DNA of 62,264 nucleotides, taken from contig NZ_CABVLY010000038.1 of NCBI RefSeq assembly GCF_902498995.1, positions 1-62,264 of the forward strand, read 5' to 3'. A model generated the notes under the pieces. The model worked only from the letters and a program-made list of their open reading frames with translations. It was not told the origin of the DNA and made no database searches. The translations under genes were made by a program, and so were the position numbers. This document shows, one piece after another, positions 36,516-45,244 of this stretch (position 1 is the stretch's first letter; the number at the start of each line of letters is the position of its first letter). Source of the DNA: Burkholderia anthina. GTDB taxonomy: Bacteria; Pseudomonadota; Gammaproteobacteria; Burkholderiales; Burkholderiaceae.

Positions 36516-37451
36516 ATGAGTTCGCCCCTGCACGCCCCGCCCGTCGATCCCGCCGCCGCCCTGGCCGGCGGCGCCATGCCGTTCGGCCTGCAGTCGGTCT
36601 GCCGTACGCTCGCCGAGGCGAACGCGACGCTTGAGCGCTTCGCGTGGCTCGGCGACCATCTCGCGATCGCCGAATGGACGCGCATCACCGACGAAAGCGA
36701 AACGATCTACGAGCAGCCCGGCCACCACACGCTGTCGTGCTATCTCGACGGCGGCTACCGGACGGAGCGCGAGCGCGTGCAGCGCTACGGCGCGCCGAGC
36801 CTGCTGTGCGCGCTGCCGGGCGACCATGAATCGCGCTGGTGGGTGCGCGGCGAGATGCACTTCATCCACCTGTACTTCCTGCCCGAGCACTTTACGCAGC
36901 GCGCGATCCGCGAGCTCGATCGCGAACCGCGCGAGCTGAAGCTCGCCGATCGCACCTATTTCGAGGATGCGCGCGTCGCGGCGCAGTTCCGGTCGCTCGC
37001 GCTGGAGCGCTGGGACGATGCCGACGGGCGGCTACGCGTCAACGAAGCCGCCCACGACGTGCTGAGCCAGTTGCTGCGCGGCCAGAGCACGACGCGCACC
37101 GACGTGCCGTTCCGCGGCGGGCTCGCGCCGGCCGTGCGCCGCCGCGTGCGCGACTATATCGACAGCTACCTGTCGCAGCCGCTGACGCTCGGCGAACTGG
37201 CGAACGTCGCCGCGCTGTCCGAATACCACTTCTCGCGGATGTTCCGGCTGTCGTTCGGCCGCGCGCCGCATGCGTGGGTCGCCGAGCAGCGGCTTGCACG
37301 GGCGCGCCTGCTGCTGCGCACGACGTCGCTGCCGCTCGCACAGGTCTCGGCCGAATGCGGCTACGCGAATGCCGGCCACTTCAGCCATCGCTTTCGCGAC
37401 GCGCACGGCACGACGCCGAACGCGTACCGGCGCGCGATGCAGGGCGGCTGA
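36516..37451 (+). CDS. AraC-family transcriptional regulator
   Basis: Protein of 311 residues. The C-terminal 100 residues form the double helix-turn-helix: LTLGELANVAALSEYHFSRMFRLSFGRAP and the AQVSAECGYANAGHFSHRFRDAHGTTPNAYRR signature. The N-terminal 190 residues are a ligand-sensing domain of unknown specificity. The divergent EamA exporter is the likely target. A TATACT hexamer at 36501-36506 ends nine bases before the ATG, so the mRNA could be nearly leaderless; no ribosome site is seen. Confidence 0.88.
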   Translation: MSSPLHAPPVDPAAALAGGAMPFGLQSVCRTLAEANATLERFAWLGDHLAIAEWTRITDESETIYEQPGHHTLSCYLDGGYRTERERVQRYGAPSLLCALPGDHESRWWVRGEMHFIHLYFLPEHFTQRAIRELDREPRELKLADRTYFEDARVAAQFRSLALERWDDADGRLRVNEAAHDVLSQLLRGQSTTRTDVPFRGGLAPAVRRRVRDYIDSYLSQPLTLGELANVAALSEYHFSRMFRLSFGRAPHAWVAEQRLARARLLLRTTSLPLAQVSAECGYANAGHFSHRFRDAHGTTPNAYRRAMQGG

Positions 37452-37521
37452 GCGCCGCACGCCGGTTGCCGCGGCTGGCTGCGCGAAGCGCACCCGGCAC
37501 GCCCTTCTTCCCGTTTACGCG

Positions 37522-38733
37522 CTACGCGCCGCGCCGCGACAGTTCCTGCTCCAGCGCCGCCACGCCGGCCGGCAGGTCGACCGGCACCTTCAGGTCGACC
37601 ATCGTGCGGCCGAACGCATGCAGCGTCCGGAACAGGTTGTGTTCGCGACACTGCTCGCCCATCTGGCCGATCCGCACGATCGGCAGACCGAACGAGCCCG
37701 AGATCTCGACCTGGTACTGCTTCGAGATATGGCCGCAAACCATCCCCGGCGTCAGCCCTTCCGGCGTCTCGATCCCGACCACCGAATTGAGCCGGCAGTC
37801 TTTCGGCGCATAGAGCGTGAGCCCCATCGCCTCGACGCCCGACTGCAGCGCGAGCGAGCAGCGCAGATGGCGCGCGAAGCGGCTTTCGAGCGTCTCCGCG
37901 CAGACGAGCCGCAGCGCCTCGTGCAGCGCGAGCACGCCCGACACCGGCGCCGTGTAGTGATAGCCCGCGTTGTGCCAGAAGTTCTCCGCGAGCGCCATGT
38001 CGAGGCACCAGTGCGCGTTCGGCTCCGGACGATGCTTCATCCGCTCCCATGCGGCATCCGAGAACGCGATCAGCGACACACCCGGGATCGACGACAGCCC
38101 TTTCTGGCCGCCCGTGATCACCGCGTCGATGCCCCACGCGTCCATCTCGAGCGGCATCGTCGACAGCGTGCACACCGCATCGACGACGACCAGCGCGCCG
38201 GCCGCCTTCGCGAGCGCCGCGATGTCGCGCAGGTCGCGGTTCCACACCGTGTTCGACGTCTCGCCCTGCACGATCGTGACGATCTCGGGCCGCTCGCGCG
38301 CGATCGCGTCGGCGATCTCGTCGAGGCTCGCGACCGAGCGGTCGGCCACTTCGAGCATCGCGACGTCGGCGCCGACGCGCGTGGCCATTTCGGCCATCCG
38401 CGCGCTGAAGAAGCCGTTGCGGATCGACAGCACGCGCGTGCCGCGCCATGCGAGGTTCGAAATCGCCATTTCCATCGCGGCGGAACCGGGGCCGGCGACG
38501 CCGAGCACCCACTTCGTGCGGGTCTGGAATACGTAGCGCGCCATCTCCTTCACCTGCTCGATGATCTTCGCCATCGTCGCGCCGAGGTGGTTGATCACGA
38601 TCGTGTTCGCCTTCGCGACGGCGGCCGGGATCGGAACCGGGCCGGCGCCCATCATCAGCAGCGGTTCTTCGGGCAGGATCGCGTCGAGCGGCACGACGAC
38701 GGGACAGGGAATCGGCGAGTAATCGATGGACAT
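37522..38733 (-). CDS. PLP-dependent aminotransferase of the alanine-glyoxylate/serine-pyruvate family
   Basis: Class V aminotransferase of 403 residues. The PLP lysine is in TGGQKGLSSIPG (Lys211) and the ring-binding aspartate is in VVVDAVCTLS (Asp185). Opening GAGPVPIPAAV and GPGSAAMEMAISNL are typical of alanine-glyoxylate, serine-glyoxylate and pyridoxamine-pyruvate aminotransferases. Substrate cannot be settled. It is divergent from a LysR regulator across a 751-base gap. A strong hairpin lies 124 bases upstream of the ATG. Confidence 0.85.
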   Translation of the reverse strand: MSIDYSPIPCPVVVPLDAILPEEPLLMMGAGPVPIPAAVAKANTIVINHLGATMAKIIEQVKEMARYVFQTRTKWVLGVAGPGSAAMEMAISNLAWRGTRVLSIRNGFFSARMAEMATRVGADVAMLEVADRSVASLDEIADAIARERPEIVTIVQGETSNTVWNRDLRDIAALAKAAGALVVVDAVCTLSTMPLEMDAWGIDAVITGGQKGLSSIPGVSLIAFSDAAWERMKHRPEPNAHWCLDMALAENFWHNAGYHYTAPVSGVLALHEALRLVCAETLESRFARHLRCSLALQSGVEAMGLTLYAPKDCRLNSVVGIETPEGLTPGMVCGHISKQYQVEISGSFGLPIVRIGQMGEQCREHNLFRTLHAFGRTMVDLKVPVDLPAGVAALEQELSRRGA

Positions 38734-39484
38734 GGCTGGCAAAAATGGAAGGAAGAAAACGCCGGGACGTCGCCCGCCGCACGGCACGGCGAACTGATCG
38801 ATCATTCCGCGTTCCGCGGCTGCGCGCAAGAGGCACGCACGGCCGGACAGCGTGACGCTGGCCCGGTCGGCGGACCGGGCCAGCAGCCGCGCACGCGCCG
38901 CGCGATTGCATTTCGCATTGACCGGGAATCGCGGTCCGCATGCGAATCGGTTCCATTTGCGGTTCGATCCGCGCGATTTACTCCGGCAATATCGCGACGA
39001 TTCCCCGATGCCGGTCGTTGAGCGCCACACATCTACCGACCGCAATATCCGGCATCACGATAAAAATCGCGCAGCGACAATCGGCCCGCGAAAACCGGGA
39101 CGCCAAAAAACATCCATTATCACGGCATCTATTGGTGACCGATTTCACCCATTACCGCACACGGCTGCACGCAATTACATCCAACATACTGTTTTTAATG
39201 AGAAATCTTCATCCAACCCGTGCGCCCCCCAATACGTCCTCCGCTATCGTCATTGAGCCCGCGCGGCCTGGTGCCGTTTAACCGCTACCTGCGATTTCGA
39301 TTTTCCGCAACCCGCCCCTTTTCTCAGGTTGACGGATATCGCTTCCGTCATGAACAATCGTCTGCGGAATCAAAAATCGATTTTTCGATACGAACGAGAA
39401 CCGGGGTCGCGCGACGGTTTTCCAGGGCGGGCGACGAAAAATCACAACCATAAATCAATCAACCGGGCCAGAAATACGCGAGCC
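38734..39484. other. Long divergent intergenic region, 751 bp
   Basis: Separates the aminotransferase from the LysR gene. It contains a perfect 12-bp hairpin (38857-38868 with 38873-38884, GGCG loop) without a T-run on either strand, and a 14-bp palindrome AAAAATCGATTTTT at 39372-39385. Much of 39050-39480 is AT-rich relative to the window. No coding region with a ribosome site is visible. A small RNA or extended regulatory region cannot be excluded. Confidence 0.5.
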
Positions 39485-40468
39485 ATGAACCAGATTCAGA
39501 CCATGCGTGTGTTCGTCTGCGTCGCCGAGCAGCAGAGCTTCCGGCGCGCGGCGCACCATCTAGGCGTGTCCAATGCGCTCGTCACGCGTTCGATCGCGAT
39601 GCTCGAGTCGCACCTGAATACGCGGTTGATCCACCGCACCACGCGCAACCTGTCGCTGACCGAGGCGGGGCTGCGCTACCTCGACGGCTGCCGTGCGCTG
39701 CTCGAGGAATTCGACCACCTCGAGGCGTCGGTCGCGCATGCGGTGCGCGAGCCGGCCGGCACGCTGCGCGTCGTCGCGTCGGGCCTGCTGTCGCCGCCGG
39801 CGCTCACGCCGCTCGTCAGCAGCTTCCGCCACCGCTACCCCGAACTGCGCGTGCAGCTCACCGTCGCCGAAGGGCCGCTCGACGTGCTCGATTCGGGCTA
39901 CGACGTCGGCATCGTCACCGGCAACCGGCTCGACGGCAACCCGACGCTGATCGGTCATGCGCTCACGCCGAACCCGTTCGTCGCATGCGCGGCGCCCGCC
40001 TATCTCGAACGCCGCGGCGAGCCGCGCAGCCCCGACGACCTGCCCGGCCACGACTGGGTCGCGCTCGCCCCGCATCAGCATGCGCCCGCGTGGCGGCTCG
40101 TCGGCCATGACGGCGTCACGCATTCGGTCACGCTGCGCCCGACCTGCACGGTCAATCAGCTCGCGCTCGTGCAGGCCGCCGCCGCGGCCGGCTCGGGCAT
40201 CGCGATGCTGCCCGAATCGTGCGTCGCCGACGCACTGGCGAGCGGCGCCCTCGTGCGGCTGCTGCCCGGCTACCGGATCGACGACCCGGACGCGCAACTG
40301 TCGCTCGTGTATCCCAATCGCCAATATGTGCCGGCTCGCACGCGCAGCTTCGTCGAGCACGCGCTCGAGCACTTCGGCGTGCAGGCGGCGCACGAGCGGA
40401 CGAGCTACGATTTCCTGCGCCCGCCGCGCGGCCCCGATCGCGCCGATATCGTCACGGGCCTGCAGTAA
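39485..40468 (+). CDS. LysR-family transcriptional regulator (CrgA/DmlR-like branch)
   Basis: Protein of 327 residues. The N-terminal helix-turn-helix (MNQIQTMRVFVCVAEQQSF, then HLGVSNALVTRSIAMLESHL) is followed by an effector domain with the LRVVASGLLSPPALTPLV pattern of the LTTR group that often controls nearby oxidoreductases. Start was placed at MNQIQTM where the domain begins; the frame is open 52 codons further upstream. A D-lactate-dehydrogenase-type gene follows 30 bases later, so both may be cotranscribed. Confidence 0.88.
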   Translation: MNQIQTMRVFVCVAEQQSFRRAAHHLGVSNALVTRSIAMLESHLNTRLIHRTTRNLSLTEAGLRYLDGCRALLEEFDHLEASVAHAVREPAGTLRVVASGLLSPPALTPLVSSFRHRYPELRVQLTVAEGPLDVLDSGYDVGIVTGNRLDGNPTLIGHALTPNPFVACAAPAYLERRGEPRSPDDLPGHDWVALAPHQHAPAWRLVGHDGVTHSVTLRPTCTVNQLALVQAAAAAGSGIAMLPESCVADALASGALVRLLPGYRIDDPDAQLSLVYPNRQYVPARTRSFVEHALEHFGVQAAHERTSYDFLRPPRGPDRADIVTGLQ

Positions 40469-40498
40469 ACTGCCCCCGACAGCCATCGGAGGTGCAGC

Positions 40499-41497
40499 AT
40501 GCGCGTGATCCTGTTCAGCAGCCGGCAGTACGACGACGACTCGTTTACCGCCGCCAACCGGCAGTTCGGCTATCGGCTGCACTTCCAGCCCTCGCACCTC
40601 GACGCGGAAACCGCGATCCTCGCGCACGGCTATGACGTCGTCTGCCCGTTCGTCAACGACACCGTCGACGCGGCCGTGCTCGAACGGCTCGCCGACGGCG
40701 GCACGCGCCTGATCGCGCTGCGCTCGGCCGGCTTCAACCACGTCGACCTGGCGGCCGCCGAACGGCTCGGCATCGCGGTCGTGCGCGTGCCCGCATATTC
40801 GCCGCATGCGGTCGCCGAACACGCGGTCGCGCTGATCCTCGCGCTCAATCGCCGGCTGCCGCGCGCGGTGGCGCGCACCCGCGAAGGCGACTTCTCGCTG
40901 AACGGCCTGCTCGGCTTCGACCTGCACGGCAAGACCGTCGGCGTGATCGGCACCGGCCTGATCGGCCGCGTGTTCGCGAAGATCATGATGGGCTTCGGGA
41001 TGCACGTGCTCGCGCACTCGATGCCGCCGCACGACGAAGAACTGATCGCGTTCGGCGCGCGCTATGTCGAGCTCGACGAACTGCTGCGCCATGCCGATAT
41101 CGTCAGCCTGCACTGCCCGCTGCTGCCGTCGACGCACCATCTGATCAACGCGCAGACGCTCGCGCGGATGAAGCACGGCGCGATGCTGATCAATACGGGG
41201 CGCGGCGGCCTCGTCGACGCGCAGGCGCTGATCGATGCGCTCAAGAGCGGCCAGCTCGGCCATCTCGGGCTCGACGTGTACGAGGAGGAAAGCGGCCTGT
41301 TCTTCGAGGATCACTCCGACCTGCCGCTGCAGGACGACGTGCTCGCGCGCCTGCTGACGTTCCCAAACGTGATCGTCACGTCGCACCAGGCGTTCTTCAC
41401 GCGCGAGGCGCTCGCCGAAATCGCGCACACGACGCTGCTGAACATCGAGGCGTGGCACGCGGGCGCGCCGACCAACGTCGTCACGCCGGGCCGCTGA
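40499..41497 (+). CDS. D-2-hydroxyacid dehydrogenase, fermentative D-lactate dehydrogenase type
   Basis: Protein of 332 residues of the LdhA branch: NAD motif VGVIGTGLIGR (about 144-154), catalytic Arg in NTGRGGLVDA, and the catalytic His in TSHQAFFTREAL. The segment DVYEEESGLFFEDHS is characteristic of D-lactate dehydrogenases. It would interconvert pyruvate and D-lactate with NADH. GGAGGT stands six bases before the ATG. It is close to the upstream LysR gene, which may regulate it. Confidence 0.9.
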   Translation: MRVILFSSRQYDDDSFTAANRQFGYRLHFQPSHLDAETAILAHGYDVVCPFVNDTVDAAVLERLADGGTRLIALRSAGFNHVDLAAAERLGIAVVRVPAYSPHAVAEHAVALILALNRRLPRAVARTREGDFSLNGLLGFDLHGKTVGVIGTGLIGRVFAKIMMGFGMHVLAHSMPPHDEELIAFGARYVELDELLRHADIVSLHCPLLPSTHHLINAQTLARMKHGAMLINTGRGGLVDAQALIDALKSGQLGHLGLDVYEEESGLFFEDHSDLPLQDDVLARLLTFPNVIVTSHQAFFTREALAEIAHTTLLNIEAWHAGAPTNVVTPGR

Positions 41498-41615
41498 CTC
41501 ACCCCGTTCGGCATACGCGATCCGTCAACGATCCGTCATTTTGTTTCGCCTGAAGTAACGCCGCGCGCGCGGCGTCTGCTATCGTTGCGCGGATTTCTCC
41601 CTGCTTGCGCCGCCC

Positions 41616-42401
41616 ATGCGTTTCGACGACTCCGCCATCGCCGCGGTCTACCGTGCCATCTTCGAACGGCGTGACATGCGCCACTTCACGCCGGCACCGG
41701 TCGATCCGGCCACGCTTGCGCGGCTGCTGCGCGCCGCGCACCACGCGCCGAGCGTCGGCTTCATGCAGCCGTGGCGCTTCATCCGCATCACCGATCCCGC
41801 ATTGCGCACCGCGATCCACGCACTGGTCGAGGCCGAGCGCTGCGCGACCGCCGACGCGCTCGGCGAACGGCAGGACGCATTCATGCGGCTGAAGGTCGAA
41901 GGCGTGCGCGAATGCGGCGAACTGCTGGTCGTCGCGCTGACCGACGACCGCGAGCGCCATGTGTTCGGCCGCCGCACGCTGCCGGAGATGGATCTCGCGT
42001 CCGCCGCGTGCGCGATCCAGAACATGTGGCTCGCCGCGCGCGCCGAAGGGCTCGGGATGGGCTGGGTGTCGCTGTTCGACGTCGATGCGCTGCGCACGCT
42101 GCTCGGCATGCCGGCCGGCGCGAAGCCGATCGCCGTGCTGTGCGTCGGCCACGTCGACGCGTTCTACGCGAAGCCGATGCTCGAGGAGGAACGCTGGGCC
42201 GCGCGGATGCCGATCGAAGCGTGCCTGTTCGAAAACGGCTGGGACGCGCCGGCCACCTCCACCGCCTCCGATTGCGCGGCAGCCGCGGCCACCGCGGCCA
42301 CCGTGTCCACGGTCATAACCGGATCGTCGCCGTCGCCCAAGATCGCCGCAGCCGACGAAGCCCCCGTCGCCGTACCGAACGCGGCCCTACCCGGCCGCTA
42401 G
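41616..42401 (+). CDS. bluB: 5,6-dimethylbenzimidazole synthase BluB with C-terminal extension
   Basis: Nitroreductase-fold enzyme that breaks down reduced FMN to 5,6-dimethylbenzimidazole, the lower ligand of vitamin B12. Family motifs: FERRDMRHF near the N-terminus, HHAPSVGFMQPWRFI for flavin contact, and GMGWVSLFD. Core length is about 210 residues as usual, but the protein of 261 residues carries an extra tail of about 50 Ala/Ser/Thr/Pro-rich residues. No cobalamin genes or riboswitch are adjacent. Confidence 0.9.
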   Translation: MRFDDSAIAAVYRAIFERRDMRHFTPAPVDPATLARLLRAAHHAPSVGFMQPWRFIRITDPALRTAIHALVEAERCATADALGERQDAFMRLKVEGVRECGELLVVALTDDRERHVFGRRTLPEMDLASAACAIQNMWLAARAEGLGMGWVSLFDVDALRTLLGMPAGAKPIAVLCVGHVDAFYAKPMLEEERWAARMPIEACLFENGWDAPATSTASDCAAAAATAATVSTVITGSSPSPKIAAADEAPVAVPNAALPGR

Positions 42402-42670
42402 CCGGACGAACCGCCTGCGATATGCGCCGAGGCCGGCTCGCCGGCTTCGTTCCGACCCGACATACCCGACCGATACCCGCCTGAACCCGGCGAAATCCCA
42501 CACTGTGGCGCACCGCAGCCGCGTTTTCGTCGCACGCCGACAACATCCGTTTTGGCCCCAAGCATAGGGGTTTTCACTGAAGTAGAATCGCGGCTGATGT
42601 CCTCCGCCCGCCCGTCCCGCGCATCCTGCGCCGGTCCCGGCAGCGGCTCTTTCCGTAGCCCGCCACCGCG

Positions 42671-43840
42671 ATGCCTTTACCTCTTTTCGCCCTTGCCGTC
42701 GCCGCCTTTGGAATCGGTACCACCGAGTTCGTGATCATGGGGCTGCTGCCCAACGTCGCCCGCGACCTCGGCGTGTCGATTCCGGCCGCCGGGATGCTCG
42801 TGTCGGGCTACGCGCTCGGCGTGACGATCGGCGCGCCGATCCTCGCGATCGTCACCGCGAAGATGCCGCGCAAGCGCGCGCTGATGGGACTGATCGGCCT
42901 GTTCATCGCGGGCAACCTGTTCTGCGCGATCGCGCCCGGCTATACGGTGCTGATGGCCGCGCGCGTCGTCACCGCGTTCTGCCACGGCGCGTTCTTCGGG
43001 ATCGGCTCGGTGGTCGCCAGCAACCTCGTCGCGCCGAACCGCCGCGCGCAGGCGATCGCGCTGATGTTCACCGGCCTCACGCTCGCGAACGTGCTCGGCG
43101 TGCCGCTCGGCACCGCACTCGGCCAGGCGTACGGCTGGCGCGCAACGTTCTGGGCCGTCACCGGCATCGGCATCGCCGCGGCCGCCGCGCTCGCGGTCTG
43201 CCTGCCGAAGCACCTCGCGATGCCCGACACCAGCATCACGCGCGAATTCAGCGTGCTCAAGCATCCGCAGGTGCTGATGGTGCTCGGCATCAGCGTGCTC
43301 GCGTCCGCGAGCCTGTTCAGCGTGTTCACCTACATCACGCCGATCCTCGAGGACGTGACCGGCTTCTCGCCGCACCAGGTCACCTACGTGCTGCTGCTGT
43401 TCGGCCTCGGCCTGACCGTCGGCGGCACGCTCGGCGGCAAGCTCGCCGACTGGCGCCGGATGCCGTCGCTGATCGCGACGCTCGCGCTGATCGGCATCGT
43501 CCTCGCGCTGTTCGCCGGCACGATGCACATGCCGTTCGCGACGCTCGCGACGATCTTCGTGTGGGGCATCCTCGCGTTCGCGATCGTGCCGCCGCTGCAG
43601 ATCATGATCGTCGATCGCGCGAGCGACGCGCCGAACCTCGCGTCGACGCTGAACCAGGGCGCGTTCAACCTCGGCAACGCGACGGGCGCGTGGCTCGGCG
43701 GGGTGGCGATCGGCTCCGGCGTGTCGCTCGTGAACCTGCCGTGGGTCGGCACCGCGATGGCCGTCGCCGCGCTCGCGCTCACGCTGTGGTCGGCCTCGCT
43801 CGAACGCCGCCCGGTGGCCGCGCCGACCGAATACATTTGA
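42671..43840 (+). CDS. MFS exporter, DHA1 family (AraJ/YdhP-like)
   Basis: Protein of 389 residues with 12 predicted membrane segments. The opening ALAVAAFGIGTTEFVIMGLLP and ARVVTAFCHGAFFGIGSVVA are typical of the AraJ/YdhP/PbuE branch of sugar, purine or drug exporters. The ATG has no strong ribosome site. A second MFS gene follows 108 bases later on the same strand. Substrate unknown. Confidence 0.88.
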   Translation: MPLPLFALAVAAFGIGTTEFVIMGLLPNVARDLGVSIPAAGMLVSGYALGVTIGAPILAIVTAKMPRKRALMGLIGLFIAGNLFCAIAPGYTVLMAARVVTAFCHGAFFGIGSVVASNLVAPNRRAQAIALMFTGLTLANVLGVPLGTALGQAYGWRATFWAVTGIGIAAAAALAVCLPKHLAMPDTSITREFSVLKHPQVLMVLGISVLASASLFSVFTYITPILEDVTGFSPHQVTYVLLLFGLGLTVGGTLGGKLADWRRMPSLIATLALIGIVLALFAGTMHMPFATLATIFVWGILAFAIVPPLQIMIVDRASDAPNLASTLNQGAFNLGNATGAWLGGVAIGSGVSLVNLPWVGTAMAVAALALTLWSASLERRPVAAPTEYI

Positions 43841-43948
43841 TGCGCGGCGCCCCGCTCGCGCGCCGCGGCGTTCGTTGCGCGCACAACGCCATTCGATGCT
43901 GATGGCCTTCATGGACCTTTCAGGGCCCGCGGTGTAGCATCGCGGCCG

Positions 43949-45109
43949 ATGAAAGCCATTCTCAATCGTGATTTCCTCGCGCTGATCCTGAGCGTCGCGG
44001 TAGTCGGTCTCGGGACCGGCGCCACGCTGCCGCTCACCGCGCTCGCGCTGACCGAGGCCGGCCACGGCACCAACGTCGTCGGCATGCTGACCGCCGCGCA
44101 GGCGCTCGGCGGCCTCGCGATCGTCCCGTTCGTCACCGCGCTCGCGCGGCGCATCGGCGCGCGCCGCGCGATCGTCGTGTCCGTCGTGCTGCTCGCCGCC
44201 GCCACCGCGCTGATGCAGTTCACGTCGAACCTGATCGTGTGGGGCGTGCTGCGCGTGCTGTGCGGCGCCGCGCTGATGCTGCTGTTTACGATCGGCGAGG
44301 CGTGGGTCAACCAGCTCGCCGACGATTCGACGCGCGGCCGCGTGGTCGCGATCTACGCGACCAATTTCACGCTGTTCCAGATGGCGGGCCCCGTGCTCGT
44401 CAGCCAGATCGCCGGCGCGACCAGTATCCGCTTTGCGCTCTGCGGCGCGCTGTTCCTGCTCGCGCTGCCGACGCTCGCGACGATCCGGCGCGCGCCGCTC
44501 GCCGGCGACGATGCGCATCACGAAGCGCACGACAGCTGGCTCGCCGTGCTGCCGCGCATGCCCGCGCTGATCATCGGCACCGGCTTCTTCGCGCTGTTCG
44601 ATACGCTCGCGCTGTCGCTGCTGCCGCTCTACGCGATGGATCACGGCGTCGCGAGCGCGACCGCCGTGCTGCTCGCATCGATCATGCTGTTCGGCGATAC
44701 CGCGATGCAATTCCCGATCGGCTGGCTCGCCGACAAGCTCGGGCGCGAACGCGTGCATCTCGGCGCCGGCTGGATCGTGCTCGCGGGCCTGCCGCTGCTG
44801 CCGTTGGTGATCGCGAATCCGTGGCTGTGCTGGCCGCTGCTGTTCATGCTCGGCGCGGCCGCCGGCAGCATCTACACGCTGTCGCTCGTCGCGTGCGGCG
44901 AACGCTTCCGCGGCTCGGCGCTCGTCACCGCGAGCTCGCTCGTGTCGGCGTCGTGGAGCGCCGCGAGCTTCGGCGGCCCGCTGGTGGCGGGCGCGTTGAT
45001 GGAGCAACTGGGCAGCAACGCGCTGGTCGGCGTGCTGGTCGTGTGCGTCGCCGCGTTCGTCGCGGCCGCGCTGTGGGAACGACGCACCGCGCTGCGGCGC
45101 GCGGTCTGA
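43949..45109 (+). CDS. MFS transporter (YcaD-like group)
   Basis: Protein of 386 residues with 12 predicted membrane segments. The helix 5 region GEAWVNQLADDSTRGRVVAIYATNF matches the YcaD-type group of MFS proteins with unknown substrates, and GDTAMQFPIGWLADKLGRER is the loop 8-9 motif. It may be cotranscribed with the preceding MFS gene. It is convergent with the homogentisate operon, whose terminator lies between. Confidence 0.87.
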   Translation: MKAILNRDFLALILSVAVVGLGTGATLPLTALALTEAGHGTNVVGMLTAAQALGGLAIVPFVTALARRIGARRAIVVSVVLLAAATALMQFTSNLIVWGVLRVLCGAALMLLFTIGEAWVNQLADDSTRGRVVAIYATNFTLFQMAGPVLVSQIAGATSIRFALCGALFLLALPTLATIRRAPLAGDDAHHEAHDSWLAVLPRMPALIIGTGFFALFDTLALSLLPLYAMDHGVASATAVLLASIMLFGDTAMQFPIGWLADKLGRERVHLGAGWIVLAGLPLLPLVIANPWLCWPLLFMLGAAAGSIYTLSLVACGERFRGSALVTASSLVSASWSAASFGGPLVAGALMEQLGSNALVGVLVVCVAAFVAAALWERRTALRRAV

Positions 45110-45179
45110 TGCCGGCGCAGGTCGGCGCGCGACAGTCGGCGTATCGGCATATCGACGCCGCCCACCGGTCGAACAAAAA

Positions 45180-45200
45180 CGGCCCGCGCAATGCGGGCCG
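45180..45200 (-). terminator. Rho-independent terminator of the homogentisate operon
   Basis: Perfect 8-bp GC stem (45180-45187 with 45193-45200, five-base loop) followed on the minus strand by TTTTTGTT. It lies about 44 bases after the fahA stop. Confidence 0.88.
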
Positions 45201-45244
45201 CCCTGCTCCGGCGAATCGCGCGCGACGTATCGCGCCGCGGCCGG

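Noticed and set aside
41498..41615. Cobalamin riboswitch before bluB
   Set aside because: The gap is only 118 bases and no B12-box-like sequence or plausible fold was seen.
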